A stretch of 64,000 nucleotides of DNA from Anammoximicrobium sp964409865 (lineage in GTDB: Bacteria > Planctomycetota > Planctomycetia > Pirellulales > Pirellulaceae), in assembly GCA_964409865.1 (NCBI GenBank), contig CAYPGE010000001.1:42373-106372 (forward strand). The letters are read 5' to 3'. The notes under the pieces are model-generated. The model saw nothing but the letters and a program-made list of their open reading frames with translations. It searched no databases and was not told the origin of the DNA. Of the stretch, positions 16,786 through 26,436 are shown piece by piece; positions within the stretch are counted from its first letter, which is position 1; every line of letters starts with the position of its first letter. Both the position numbers and the translations under genes were made by a program.

Positions 16786-19700
16786 ATGGCAGAATGGCTG
16801 CCAACAAGAAGCATCGGATGCGAACGCCGCGGTCTTGGCAGCCGTTGGTCGCGAGCGGTCTTGCTGTGCGCGGTGTGCTTGCTTGCCTGGCCGGCTTGGG
16901 GGCAGGACTTCGACGCGCGGATCTGGGTGGCGTGGGGCGGCGGTGCCGCGCGTCGCTGGTCCGGCGAAATTCGCGTCGACAACGGTCGGACGCAGCCCGT
17001 CATGGCGAGTTGCATCCGCGAGTTCGAGCCCGTGGGACTGTCGCCCGACGAAGCGGGGTCGATGCACGTCGAAGGCGACGCCATCGTCGTGGTTCCCTGT
17101 ACGCCGCGTACCTATGACGGCGTTCGACTGCGCGTCACGGCGGCCCGCACGGCCGAGCTGTCCGTCTACCTGGTTCCCGATGGTCAGCCCGAGGCGGTCC
17201 AGCGCGTGGCGATTCCGCTGGGCAGACTCCTGACCGAGCCGTACACGTCGATCCTGGACGAGCGGGGCAACCGGTTGCTGGTCCGCCGCGAGCCGGGGGA
17301 CGATTTGCGGGTTCGCTTTGACCGAGATTCGCTGGTCTTCGCCGCGGGAGAGAGGTTCGAATTTCGCGTCGCGCCCAACTCGGTCAGCGGTGTCGAGGCG
17401 GACGATCCGCTGGTCTGCACGGTCCGCCTGCAGCCGGCCCGAGGGGACGCCGAGTTGTGGGAGGAGAGCCGCGAAGCGCGCGTCGGGGCGGATGGCAAGC
17501 CGCAGGAAATCGGCCCTTTTTCGCTGGCCTTGCCCGAACAGGAAGGCGTCTACGATTTGCACTTCACGCTCGGCAAGCGGCGGCTGCCGACGCGTTTCGC
17601 GCCGGCCAAGGACCTGTGCCGGCGCAGCGTCCAGTTGGTCGTGCTCCGGGGGCAGCCGAGTCCGCCGGCTGCGGCACCCTGGCACGTGGTGGCCGAGACG
17701 CAGCCGCAGATCGACGCGGGCTTGCCAACGAACAAGACCGGCCTCGGCGGCGGGAGCGTCGGCGATTCGACCAGCCGTCTCTGGAAGTCGCTTCCCAAGC
17801 TGCCCCACTGGAAATGGTTGCCGGGTTTGGATTCCAGCGGCCACGAAACCCCCATCGGCAATCGCCTGAGCCAACTGCGCAAGGAGGCTGGCCGGGAGTG
17901 GATCGAATTGCTGCCAGGCGGCTGGCAAGCCTATCCGTTGCCCGTCGAACAACTCGGCGTCCCGCACGTGGTGGAGGTGGAGTACCCGGCCCAAGCCGCG
18001 CAGACGCTGGGCATCAGCGTCGTGGAACCGAACGCGGCGGGCATGGTCACGCCGATCGGCCTGAATTCCGGTGCGGATGTCGAGTCGAGAAGCAGCACGC
18101 CGGGCGCTGGCTGGGAGCGGCATCGCCTGGTCTTCTGGCCGCGCACGACGACCCCGTTTCTGATGATCGCCAATCGCCGCGACGACGTGCCGGCGGCCTT
18201 TGGAACGTTGCGCGTCCTTTCCGGCCCGGCCGCGTTGCCGGCGCGGCCGGCTGCCGGCATCCCGGACGCTCGTCTCCTGGCCCAGTACTTCGACCGGCCC
18301 TTGTTGGCCGACGCGTTCTTGGCCGGCGACACCTTGGACGCAGGCAGCGATCGGAGCTTGACCGACTGGGTGACGTTTCTGCAGGCCGGATCGCGGTTCG
18401 TCGAGTACTTGAAGCACACCGGGCACAACGGGGCGATGCTGGCGGTCTGGCACGAAGGCGGGGCGATCTATCCCAGCGCCGTGTTGCACTCGACGCCGAA
18501 GTACGACAGCGGCGTGTTCTTCGGCACGGGTCAGGACCCGGTCCGCAAGGACATCCTGGAACTGCTATTCCGGCTGTTTGACCGCGAAGGACTGACGCTG
18601 GTGCCGGCGCTGCACTTCAGCACGCCGCTGCCCGAACTGGAAACCCTGCGCCGCCGGCAGACGCTGCCGCCGGAAAGCGTGGGCATCGAAATGGTCGCCG
18701 GGGACGGCCGCACGTGGAAGCAGTCATTCGCGGCCGACCGCGCCACGGGCCCCGTTTACAACCCCCTCTCGCCAGCCGTGCAACAGGCCATGCAGCGTGT
18801 GATGCTGGAACTGGGCCAGCGGTACGGGCAACATCGCTCGTTTGGCGGCGTCGCCGTCCAACTGGGCCCGCAGACCTACGCCCAGTTGCCCGACGCCGAG
18901 TGGGCTCAAGACGACACGACGGTCCGCCGGTTCGCGGCCGAGGAGCGGCTCGACATGGCGGGTCTAGGCGGCACGGACCGCCGTTTGCAGGCGATGTTCC
19001 TGGCAGGCGATGGACGCGAGCGTTGGTTGAATTGGCGCGCCCGAAAACTGGCGGACTTCTACGAATCCGCGGCTGCCGAATTGGCCAAGCTGGCCCCAAG
19101 CGGCAAACTGTACCTGGCCGGCGCCGAACTGCTCACGGATCCGCAAATCGAGGCCGAGTTGACGCCCGCCTTGCCGGAGCACTCGGACTACAAACGGCAG
19201 TTGCTGCGCGTCGGGATCGATCCGCTGAGCTATCGCGACGACCAGCGCGTGGTGCTGCTGCGGCCTTATCGCTGGGCGCCGCTGAATGCGCTGCAGGCCC
19301 AAGCCGCCAATCTGCAACTGCGCACTTCGACCGAACTGGATCAGTTGTTTTCGCGGCCGGGCCGTGCGGCAGGCGACGCTGGCACGAATGCGCGATTCAG
19401 CGCGTGGACGGGCAGCTTGCTGTACCACGAGCCGCAGACGTTTCCCACGGCTTCGTTCCAAACCAGCGGGCCGTTCGGCGCCGGCAAGACCGCGTCCTGG
19501 CTGCTGACGCAGATCGCTTCCTCGGCCGCGGCCCACCGGCAGGGCGTAATCCACAGCCTGGCGACGCTGGACAGCCAAGTGCTGTTCCAGGGCGGGTGGA
19601 CGGCCGTGATGGGCCAGCAAGACGCGCTGTTGCCCGTGGCCGACGTGTTCCGGCAATTGCCGGCCAGCCGTTTCGAGACCGTGGCATCCAGCAACACCGC

Positions 19701-20832
19701 CCTGGAAGTGCCGCCGGTCGTGGTCCGCCGCCTGAGTCGCAGCGATGGCACGTACTTCTACGCCGTCAACGACTCGCCCTGGCCCGTTTCCGTGACCGTG
19801 ACGCTGGACGCGCCTCGCGGCAGCGCACTTCGCGTGCTCGGCGACCGCCTCTGCCCGCCGCTGGTGCCTCAAGAGAGAACGCAAACTTGGACCGTGCCGC
19901 TGCAGCCGTATGATTTGGTGGCGGCCGTCGTCGCGGTCCCGGACGTGCGGATCGTCGATTGGCAGGTCGAGGTCGGCCGCGAGGTGCTGGTCGATCTCCG
20001 TAACGGGATCGACGACTTGCGCAAACGCGTCAATCAGCTCCGCGATCCGCCGCCTTTGCGGGTGCTGGGCAATCCCGATTTCGAGCTTGCCTCGGCGGAC
20101 GACCTGTTGCCCGGCTGGGACCGCTCGCGGGGCGCGGACATCACCACAGAGATCGTGGCGGGGCAGGGCCGCGCCGGCAGCAACGCCCTGCGCATCCGCA
20201 GCGACGGCCCCGTGGCCTGGGTCCGCAGCAATTCCTTCCCGGTGCCGGCGACCCGCCGTATCTCGGTCTGGGTCTGGCTGCGGATCGACGATCCGAACAA
20301 GCAGCCGCCGCTGCAACTGGCCATCGAAGGCCGCTTGGACGGGCAGCCCTACTATCGCCCGGCGCGGGTCGGCGCCGGCGACGACCGTCTGGAGGCGCCG
20401 CCGCCGTTGACGGCGGACTGGGCCTGCTACCTGGTGCGCATCGACGACCTGCCCACGCACGGCCTGACCGATTTGCGAGTCGCGATCGACCTGATGGGGC
20501 CGGGCGACGTCTGGATCGACGACGTGCAAGTCTTCGACCGGTGGTTCGACAAGACGGAGCGCAACGAGCTGTTGAAGAAGATCGCCCTGGCAAACTTCTA
20601 CTTGGGCAAAGGCGAAGTCGCGCAGTGCGAGCACGTGCTCCGAGGCTACTGGCCCGAATTCCTGCGGCGGTACGTCGTGATCGACGAGAACTCCTTGGCA
20701 GAGGTCGCTACGGCCGGCCGCGCCAGACCCGAAGCGGCGCCCGCCGCAGCGCCGGAGGATTCTGGCACGTCGCCGTCCTGGCTGAAAAAGATGGTGCCGA
20801 AACCTCCCAAGCTGCCAACCTGGTTTCGTTAG
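16786..20832 (+). CDS. Very large secreted protein of unknown function
   Basis: 1348 residues. The ATG at 16786 gives a signal peptide (WSRAVLLCAVCLLAWPAWGQ). The first about 450 residues are beta-rich. From about residue 540 the pattern looks like a TIM-barrel sugar hydrolase (MLAVWHEGGAIYPS, LLFRLFDREGLTLVPALHF, GGVAVQLGPQTYAQLP), but I cannot place it in a glycoside hydrolase family. Near the C-terminus a jelly-roll module (NPDFELASADDLLPGW to VWIDDVQVFDRW) resembles carbohydrate-binding domains, followed by a helical tail with Pro/Ala-rich and Lys-rich end. It is probably periplasmic or surface-located. No operon partner is close downstream. Confidence 0.7.
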   Translation: MAEWLPTRSIGCERRGLGSRWSRAVLLCAVCLLAWPAWGQDFDARIWVAWGGGAARRWSGEIRVDNGRTQPVMASCIREFEPVGLSPDEAGSMHVEGDAIVVVPCTPRTYDGVRLRVTAARTAELSVYLVPDGQPEAVQRVAIPLGRLLTEPYTSILDERGNRLLVRREPGDDLRVRFDRDSLVFAAGERFEFRVAPNSVSGVEADDPLVCTVRLQPARGDAELWEESREARVGADGKPQEIGPFSLALPEQEGVYDLHFTLGKRRLPTRFAPAKDLCRRSVQLVVLRGQPSPPAAAPWHVVAETQPQIDAGLPTNKTGLGGGSVGDSTSRLWKSLPKLPHWKWLPGLDSSGHETPIGNRLSQLRKEAGREWIELLPGGWQAYPLPVEQLGVPHVVEVEYPAQAAQTLGISVVEPNAAGMVTPIGLNSGADVESRSSTPGAGWERHRLVFWPRTTTPFLMIANRRDDVPAAFGTLRVLSGPAALPARPAAGIPDARLLAQYFDRPLLADAFLAGDTLDAGSDRSLTDWVTFLQAGSRFVEYLKHTGHNGAMLAVWHEGGAIYPSAVLHSTPKYDSGVFFGTGQDPVRKDILELLFRLFDREGLTLVPALHFSTPLPELETLRRRQTLPPESVGIEMVAGDGRTWKQSFAADRATGPVYNPLSPAVQQAMQRVMLELGQRYGQHRSFGGVAVQLGPQTYAQLPDAEWAQDDTTVRRFAAEERLDMAGLGGTDRRLQAMFLAGDGRERWLNWRARKLADFYESAAAELAKLAPSGKLYLAGAELLTDPQIEAELTPALPEHSDYKRQLLRVGIDPLSYRDDQRVVLLRPYRWAPLNALQAQAANLQLRTSTELDQLFSRPGRAAGDAGTNARFSAWTGSLLYHEPQTFPTASFQTSGPFGAGKTASWLLTQIASSAAAHRQGVIHSLATLDSQVLFQGGWTAVMGQQDALLPVADVFRQLPASRFETVASSNTALEVPPVVVRRLSRSDGTYFYAVNDSPWPVSVTVTLDAPRGSALRVLGDRLCPPLVPQERTQTWTVPLQPYDLVAAVVAVPDVRIVDWQVEVGREVLVDLRNGIDDLRKRVNQLRDPPPLRVLGNPDFELASADDLLPGWDRSRGADITTEIVAGQGRAGSNALRIRSDGPVAWVRSNSFPVPATRRISVWVWLRIDDPNKQPPLQLAIEGRLDGQPYYRPARVGAGDDRLEAPPPLTADWACYLVRIDDLPTHGLTDLRVAIDLMGPGDVWIDDVQVFDRWFDKTERNELLKKIALANFYLGKGEVAQCEHVLRGYWPEFLRRYVVIDENSLAEVATAGRARPEAAPAAAPEDSGTSPSWLKKMVPKPPKLPTWFR

Positions 20833-21241
20833 ACTGCGGCAAGAGAGAGGTCACCGCTCCGGAAGCCTGGCTTCCGCAGCAAGCGGGCTTCTTTGCTCGT
20901 GCCCCGGTCCGCGTCAGGCGACTGCTGCCAGCCCCGAAACCGCGGACATTCCATGCAGGCTGCGGCGGGGAATTGCCGATAATCTTGGTCAGCACGGCGG
21001 ACGAATGAGCCGCCTGCCATTCTCCAGGCATTAAAACCTTCGGTCGCCATTCCGGCAGAGGGACCAACATTAGAGCGTTGGCCGGAGTCAATCCACGGCT
21101 AGTGCAGAAGCACGCCCGACTCCCGCCTTTCTCGCAGCGACTCCACTCGTCGCAATCGACCGAAGGTTTTTTGGGTTCACCATCCAGGGCTGGCGCTTCC
21201 GGTGAGGCGACAGCCCTGTTGGCTTTCCCCCCACCCGTTGC
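20833..21241. other. Intergenic region with palindromes, no gene supported
   Basis: Frames here are short and without recognisable protein patterns. Hairpins are visible at about 20860-20876 (GGAAGCCTGGCTTCC) and at about 21186-21220 (CAGGGCTG ... CAGCCCTG), the latter just beyond the 3' end of the convergent PHA-system gene. Confidence 0.5.
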
Positions 21242-21544
21242 CTACGCCAGCGCCTGCGACAACTCGCCCGCGATCGACTTCTCGATCATGCCCTTGAACG
21301 GCGAGGCCAGCAGGGGCAACTGGCCTTCCACGCGCGCCTTGTCCTCCTCGACGGTCAGCGCGCCCTTGATCGTGATGCCGTTGGTCGACAGGGAGAAATT
21401 CAGCACATGGTCGGTCCAGGCGCCGTCGACGGCCGAAATCTGGTCCTCGAATCGTTTCGTGACCTGCTCCATGAATCCTTTCAGACGCTGAGTGGCTTCC
21501 TCTTGGCCCAGGCCGTGGGGAACTTCCGCGCGGAATGCGGGCAT
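21242..21544 (-). CDS. Polyhydroxyalkanoic acid system family protein
   Basis: 100 residues. The pattern PHGLGQEEATQRLKGFMEQ followed by amphipathic strands (LNFSLSTNGITIKGALTVEE, ARVEGQLPLLASPFKGMIEK) matches the small family annotated as PHA system or PHA granule region proteins. Their function is poorly known; the fold is a START-like or OsmC-like two-layer sandwich by inference. AGGAG lies 6 bases before the ATG. No PHA synthase lies nearby in this window. Confidence 0.75.
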   Translation of the reverse strand: MPAFRAEVPHGLGQEEATQRLKGFMEQVTKRFEDQISAVDGAWTDHVLNFSLSTNGITIKGALTVEEDKARVEGQLPLLASPFKGMIEKSIAGELSQALA

Positions 21545-22052
21545 GGTTATCTCCTAGGGTTGGCTTGCGTGTTTCAACGGACCGTTCGCAAAAGGGGCAG
21601 TTCCCCCGACCGGAAAAATGTCGCAGACGCGACTTCTTCATGGCTGCAACAAGCACGATGTCCGATCGACCCCGCGCTGTCAAGTACCGGTACGCTCGTT
21701 ACGGCGGTCAGGATCGGTGCTGCCCTCCCGTTCGCGCTCGTCGATTCTTTCTCCCCAGAATTCGCAGTTTCTGCCGCTAAACCTGGTCCCCTCGACGCAG
21801 TCCGCTCCGTTTATGACCTACACTTCCCCAGCGGCGGGTTTTGGCCCCGGAAGTTGACGGTCGCCCACGCCGCAGGGCGCGACTGCGAGTCGTGAAAGCT
21901 GGCCTTCCCGCCGGCGTTCATCTCGCAGTTGCGGATTGATTCCCCGTCAGCCACAGTTTGGCCCCCCTCCGACGTCTTCCCGGTTTGTCTCGTTGTCGTG
22001 CACGCGTTACGTTTCGTGTCTCCCGGACACTTTTGTCAAGGTGGGTGTAGCC
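21545..22052. other. Upstream region of the PHA-system gene, no gene supported
   Basis: About 500 bp between divergent genes. Frames on both strands are low-complexity shadows. It should contain the promoters of both the minus-strand PHA-system gene and the plus-strand 39-residue ORF, but no clear -35/-10 pair was recognised. Confidence 0.4.
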
Positions 22053-22172
22053 ATGATTGAGATTCTCGCCATCGCCATGGTGTCGTTGTACGGCGTCGCC
22101 GTCTTCGGCGCGTTTGTCGCTTCTCAGATCTGTCGATTTCAGATCATCCGCTATTTCAACTTCCGACACTAA
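22053..22172 (+). CDS. 39-residue single-pass membrane peptide (hypothetical)
   Basis: The ORF MIEILAIAMVSLYGVAVFGA continues with a further hydrophobic stretch and a short basic tail (CRFQIIRYFNFRH). It would form one membrane helix. It is preceded by AAGGTGGGTGTAGCC and followed 52 bp later by a strong terminator hairpin, which supports transcription in this direction. No family is recognised. Confidence 0.4.
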   Translation: MIEILAIAMVSLYGVAVFGAFVASQICRFQIIRYFNFRH

Positions 22173-22223
22173 CCGCGGCAGGACTCGGCCGTCACGGCAA
22201 GTCCTCCGTCTCGTCTCCGCTTT

Positions 22224-22272
22224 CGGCCGCAGGGCTTCCGATCCTGAAAGCCCTGCGGCCGACCTTGTTTTC
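22224..22272 (+). terminator. Rho-independent terminator-like hairpin
   Basis: A perfect 14-bp stem, CGGCCGCAGGGCTT at 22224 paired with AAGCCCTGCGGCCG at 22248, closes a 10-base loop. It is followed by a T-rich stretch (ACCTTGTTTTCTC). It is the best terminator candidate in the window. Confidence 0.8.
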
Positions 22273-22409
22273 TCAGCCGCCGGGCCGACTTGTCCCGGTA
22301 CCGTTGCCGCCAAGATCCGGAACTTTTCGTCCCCGGCAGGCCTCCAAAGGATGACGATTTGGAGCATGATTTCGACAGGGGCGTGACCTTCGAAAACGAG
22401 AGTTGAGTT

Positions 22410-22661
22410 ATGGTCGAGAAGCTGGCAATTGCCGCGGTATTGGTATTCTTCGTGGGAATCGCCCTGAGCGTGCTGATCGCCGAATGCCTGAGAAAACGCG
22501 ATTTGCGGGAGGCGGAGCAGCGAGCCGCCGCGCGACGCCAACGGGCACAACCCAAGCGGAAGGCAGCAAGCACGCCTCCGCCGAGCGAGCTGAGTCCTTC
22601 GGCTGCCGCAGAACTGGCCATCAACGCCAACCTGGCGCGGTCATCCCGCCGCCGGAGTTGA
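22410..22661 (+). CDS. Small single-pass membrane protein (hypothetical)
   Basis: 83 residues: one N-terminal hydrophobic helix (LAIAAVLVFFVGIALSVLIA) and a strongly basic, Ala/Arg/Pro-rich tail (REAEQRAAARRQRAQPKRK, then PSAAAELAINANLARSSRRR). No family recognised. The topology, membrane anchor plus charged tail, is coherent and the opposite strand offers nothing better, but the tail composition also fits a chance frame in GC-rich DNA. Confidence 0.45.
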   Translation: MVEKLAIAAVLVFFVGIALSVLIAECLRKRDLREAEQRAAARRQRAQPKRKAASTPPPSELSPSAAAELAINANLARSSRRRS

Positions 22662-23108
22662 AAACGCCCGCCACCGCTGTCGGCAGACAGCGAGCAGCCT
22701 ATGGATGCGCGGAGTGCGACTCCCCAGTTCTGAGAACAGCAAGGCTGCCCCGCTGAGGTTGTTCCATGCGGACCCTTCGCTCCGAGACCGGCAGCGCATC
22801 ATCGTAGGCCGCTCGCTCCGCGAGCGGGATCGCGTCGCGGAGCGACGCGTCGACGATGGCCGGTCGGGTCCGGACGGGCTGCTCGTCGTGCCGGCTTCCG
22901 CCGGTCTTGTCCGGACCGCCTGAAAGCGGCACTACCAGCGTGTGCGTCTGAAGGCGGCACTACGAACGTGTGCGCCGGCTTCTCCAGAACCGGATTGAGC
23001 GTCGCGGCGAACCGTTTCCCGTTGACCCGTTAGCCGGCTTTCACTACATTCCGCCGCAGTGGGCACGGCTGCCCGCTGTTTTTCGCCCATTTTTCCGGAC
23101 CAGCCCCC
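22662..23108. other. Intergenic region with REP-like palindromes
   Basis: No gene is supported. At about 22804-22860 a palindrome built of CGCTCGCTCCGCGAGCG and TCGCGGAGCGACGCG is flanked by CATCGT/ACGATG. At 22920-22975 a 28-bp unit (CTGAAAGCGGCACTACCAGC...) is tandemly duplicated with a few changes. The final stretch leads to the GT9 gene. Confidence 0.6.
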
Positions 23109-24158
23109 ATGAACCCATCCGACGCACCTCGGATCCTTATCGCCCGTATGAGTGCCATCGGCGACACCATCTTGACGCTGCCCGTGGCTTGCGCGCTGCG
23201 AGCCCATTTTGCTCATGCGTACTTGGCATGGGTCGTCGAGGCCAAGTCGACAGCCATGGTGCTGGGCCACGCCTGCTTGGACGAAGTGCTGGTCCTCCAG
23301 CGCGGCTGGTTTACCAAGCCCAGCCGCTTGTTCGCGACGCGCCGACTGCTGCGCGCGAAGCATTTCGACATCACGATCGACTGCCAAGGGATGACCAAGT
23401 CGGCGCTGGCCTGCCGGCTTTCGGGTGCTCCGCAACGGATCGGTATCCGCGGCGAACACGGCCGGGAACTGAGCCCTTGGCTGAACAACCAGTTGATCGA
23501 AACTCGCCGGCCGCACGTGGTCGACCGCTCGCTGGAACTGCTAGCACCGCTGGGCATTGAGCAACCCAAGGTAGAATGGAAGCTGCCCGTCGACGACGCT
23601 TCACGGGACCGCATGCGTCAGGCCCTGCTGCGACTCGGATTCGTGGGCCCTTACGCGGTCATCAATCCCGGTGCGACCTGGGATTCCCGACGCTGGGAAA
23701 TGGATCGGTTCGGCCAAGTGGCGCGGTACTTGCGCGAACAGCATGGCTTGCCGACCTTGGTCGTGTGGGGCGGAGGACGCGAACGTGGCTGGGCCGAACA
23801 GATCGTCGCCGAGTCCGGGGGATACGCGGTGCTCGCGCCGCCCTCGACCCTGATCGAACTGGCGGCCTTGATCGAAGGAGGATGCCTGTTCCTCAGCGCC
23901 GACACCGGGCCGCTGCACATGGCGGTGGCCGTGGGCACGCCCAGTATCGGCCTGTGCGGCACCACCCGTGCCGAAGTCTCCGGACCGTACGGCCCGCCGC
24001 ACCAGGCGATTCAAGTCCAGTACCAGGCCGGGTCGCACCGAGAGCGTCGCAACGCCGACAATGCCGCGATGCGGATGATCACGGTCGAAATGGTCTGCCA
24101 ACGGTGCGACGCGTTGTTGCGGCGAGCCGAATCGGAGGAACGTCGCGCAGCCGGCTGA
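23109..24158 (+). CDS. GT9-family glycosyltransferase (heptosyltransferase-like)
   Basis: 349 residues. Family features: ILIARMSAIGDTILTLPVAC at the N-terminus, FDITIDCQGMTKSALACRLS, the donor-half start YAVINPGATWDSRRWEMDRF, VVWGGGRERG, and the highly conserved FLSADTGPLHMAVAVGTPSI followed by GLCG. GT9 enzymes move ADP-heptose to the LPS core at the cytoplasmic face of the inner membrane. With lpxK at 10.4 kb this supports an LPS-containing outer membrane. The C-terminal 25 residues are a charged extension. Confidence 0.9.
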   Translation: MNPSDAPRILIARMSAIGDTILTLPVACALRAHFAHAYLAWVVEAKSTAMVLGHACLDEVLVLQRGWFTKPSRLFATRRLLRAKHFDITIDCQGMTKSALACRLSGAPQRIGIRGEHGRELSPWLNNQLIETRRPHVVDRSLELLAPLGIEQPKVEWKLPVDDASRDRMRQALLRLGFVGPYAVINPGATWDSRRWEMDRFGQVARYLREQHGLPTLVVWGGGRERGWAEQIVAESGGYAVLAPPSTLIELAALIEGGCLFLSADTGPLHMAVAVGTPSIGLCGTTRAEVSGPYGPPHQAIQVQYQAGSHRERRNADNAAMRMITVEMVCQRCDALLRRAESEERRAAG

Positions 24159-24246
24159 GCCGCGTTCGAGGAATCAAAGTAGCCATCACACTCCGTGTGA
24201 TGATCAGCAAGAAACACGGGACAGTCATTTCGGGAACGCTGCTCAC
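24159..24246. repeat. MITE-like element, TCGAGAAA/CTCCGTGTGATG family
   Basis: The ends GCGTTCGAGGAAT and CATTTCGGGAACGCTGCTC are imperfect inverted repeats. The core AGCCATCACACTCCGTGTGA is a palindrome, and GGACAGTCATTT lies near the right end. Related copies are at 50955-51075 and 57182-57293, and the 34-kb array shares its end sequences. It sits between two convergent genes. Confidence 0.75.
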
Positions 24247-26153
24247 CCGTTCAACTCCGCCGCCTCCTCCCAATGCTCGTACAGCGGCGGCAGGGCGGCC
24301 TGCTGTTCCTCCAATTCGGCTTTGATCTGCTTCACCCGCCGGCCATCGCGGAGGACCTGCGGATCCGCCAATGCGGCGTGCAGTTGCTCGATCTGCGCCT
24401 CGCGATCGGCGATCTCCGCTTCGATGTCGGCTGCCTTACGATACGGGAACTTGCGCTTGCGTCGCGGCGGATTGCGCTGATCGCGCGAGCCCGCTTCATT
24501 GCCGGCATCGGCCTTGGCCCCCGCCGCTTCGCCGCCCCGCCGGTCGCCGGCCGCCAGTCCCTGTCTGACCAGGTGCAGATACGTATCATAGTTGCCTTCG
24601 ATCACTCGGAACCGGCCGGGCTCGACGACCAACAAGCGATCGGCCACGCGGTTCAGGAAGTAACGGTCGTGGCTGACGAACAGCACCGTGCCCTCGAATT
24701 GGCGGATCGCCTTCTCGAGCGATTCGCGCGCCCACAGGTCCAGATGGTTGGTGGGCTCGTCCAGGATCAGGAAGTTGGGATCGAGGGCCGACAGGCGGGC
24801 CAGGGCGACTCGATTGCGCTCGCCGCCGCTGAGACTGCCGACCTTCTGGAACACGAGGTCGCCGGTGATGCCGAACCGGGCCAGCAAGTCGCGCCGCTGC
24901 TGGTCCAGGAATTCCTTGTGCGGCGGACGGACGGCCTCCAGCACGAGCGTGTCGTCGTCCAGACATTCCAACAACTGATCGAAATAGCCCGGCCGCACAC
25001 CGCTGCCCAGGATCACGCGGCCGGCATCAGGCTGGCAACGGCCCAAGACACAACGGAGCAGAGTCGTCTTGCCCGACCCGTTCGGCCCCAAGATCCCCCA
25101 CTTTTCGCCGCGCAGAATATCGAAGCTCAAGTCCGCAAACAGCGGCTGATCGTAGGCTTTGGCCAGGTGTTCGACGCGGAGTACGATGTCGCCGGTCCGC
25201 GCCGCTTCGGGAAACGCCATCCGCGGCGAGGCGATCTCGCGCGGCGGCTCGACGCGCTCGATCCGCTCCAGCTTCTTGCGGCGGTCCTCGGCCTGGGCGT
25301 GTTTCTGCCCGTAATGGTGCCGCCGCACGAAATCCTCCATCTTGGCGATTTCCGTCTGCTGTTTCTCGTAGGTCCGCCGCTGGACTTCCAACCGCTCCGC
25401 CTTCTGCCGCTGGTAGGCTGTGTAGTTGCCCGAGTAGGAGTCCACGGTGCCGCGGAACAGCTCCAGCGTCCGGTCCGCGACCTTGTCCAGGAAATAGCGG
25501 TCGTGGCTGACCAGGATCAGCGCCTGGCTGAAATCAATCAAGTAGCTCTCCAGCCATTCCGTCGCTTCGATGTCCAAGTGGTTCGAAGGCTCGTCCAGCA
25601 GCAGCAGGTCCGGTTCCTCGAGCAGCAGCTTGGCCAGCAGCAGCCGGTTCTGCTGGCCGCCGCTGAGCTGTTCCACGTTCTGGCGATACGTCTCCGGCGG
25701 GAAGTCCAGTCCGGCCAGCACGCGCTCGATCTTATGATCGAGGTTGTAGGCGTCGCGGTGGTGCAATTCGTGTTGCAGGTGGTCGAAACGTTCGCCCAGG
25801 CGGCGGCGTTCGACTTCGTCCTCGGCCTGAGCCAGCGCGGCGGCCAGACGTTCCGCGTCGCGGGCCAGGGAAACCAGGTCGCGAAGCGCGTCGTGCGCTT
25901 CGTCCCAGACCGTATGCCCGGCCGGGAATTGCGGCTGCTGTTCCAGGTATCCGACCCGCGCCGACCCGGCCAATTCGATCGTCCCCGCGTCCGGCTCCTC
26001 GCGTCCCGCCAGGACCCTGAGGATCGTCGTCTTGCCCGACCCATTCGGCCCGACCAGCGCGATCCGCTCCCCCGCGCGCACGTCGAACGTGACCCCATCC
26101 AAGACCGGATCGGGCCCATAACGCTTGTGCAGATCGCGGATCGACAACAGCAT
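24243..26153 (-). CDS. ABC-F family ATP-binding protein (Uup-like)
   Basis: 636 residues without membrane segments. It has two ATPase domains. The first has ALVGPNGSGKTTILRVLAG, LSGGQQNRLLLAKLL and LLLLDEPSNHLDIEATEWLE. The second has GILGPNGSGKTTLLRCVLG, LSGGERNRVALARLS and FLILDEPTNHLDLWARESLE. The linker holds a charged helical arm (VRRHHYGQKHAQAEDRRKKL). The C-terminal 60 residues form a coiled coil (ADIEAEIADREAQIEQL, VKQIKAELEEQQAAL), as in Uup. ABC-F proteins act on the ribosome or on DNA intermediates. There is no transporter partner nearby. Confidence 0.93.
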   Translation of the reverse strand: MLLSIRDLHKRYGPDPVLDGVTFDVRAGERIALVGPNGSGKTTILRVLAGREEPDAGTIELAGSARVGYLEQQPQFPAGHTVWDEAHDALRDLVSLARDAERLAAALAQAEDEVERRRLGERFDHLQHELHHRDAYNLDHKIERVLAGLDFPPETYRQNVEQLSGGQQNRLLLAKLLLEEPDLLLLDEPSNHLDIEATEWLESYLIDFSQALILVSHDRYFLDKVADRTLELFRGTVDSYSGNYTAYQRQKAERLEVQRRTYEKQQTEIAKMEDFVRRHHYGQKHAQAEDRRKKLERIERVEPPREIASPRMAFPEAARTGDIVLRVEHLAKAYDQPLFADLSFDILRGEKWGILGPNGSGKTTLLRCVLGRCQPDAGRVILGSGVRPGYFDQLLECLDDDTLVLEAVRPPHKEFLDQQRRDLLARFGITGDLVFQKVGSLSGGERNRVALARLSALDPNFLILDEPTNHLDLWARESLEKAIRQFEGTVLFVSHDRYFLNRVADRLLVVEPGRFRVIEGNYDTYLHLVRQGLAAGDRRGGEAAGAKADAGNEAGSRDQRNPPRRKRKFPYRKAADIEAEIADREAQIEQLHAALADPQVLRDGRRVKQIKAELEEQQAALPPLYEHWEEAAELNG

Positions 26154-26436
26154 TCGAACTCCTCTTCCCGCGTCGCGATTGTAGCAACGATTGTCCGCGC
26201 CTGGGAAGGGATGGCAAGCGCATGGAACCGCCCTCGAGTGCGGCGTTGAGACATCTCCCCAAGCTCCCCGCTGGCTCAGAGCGAAGTAGCTGCCGATGCG
26301 CCGATGCCTTGGTTGACGCTCTCGTGGTCAAACCGAATTGGGACACCGCTTGGTGAAATCAAAGAGTTAGCGTAGCCGCGCAGCCGGTGTCTTGGGCCAT
26401 TGCCGGCGCCGGGCCGACTGCGGTAAGATACTCACC

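Noticed and set aside
16729..18489. Long minus-strand frames opposite the 1348-residue secreted protein
   Set aside because: The plus-strand frame has a signal peptide and domain-like structure over its whole length; the antisense frames lack both.
24273..26249. A 658-codon frame opposite the ABC-F gene
   Set aside because: The minus-strand ABC-F protein has two complete ATPase domains; the plus-strand frame is its antisense shadow.
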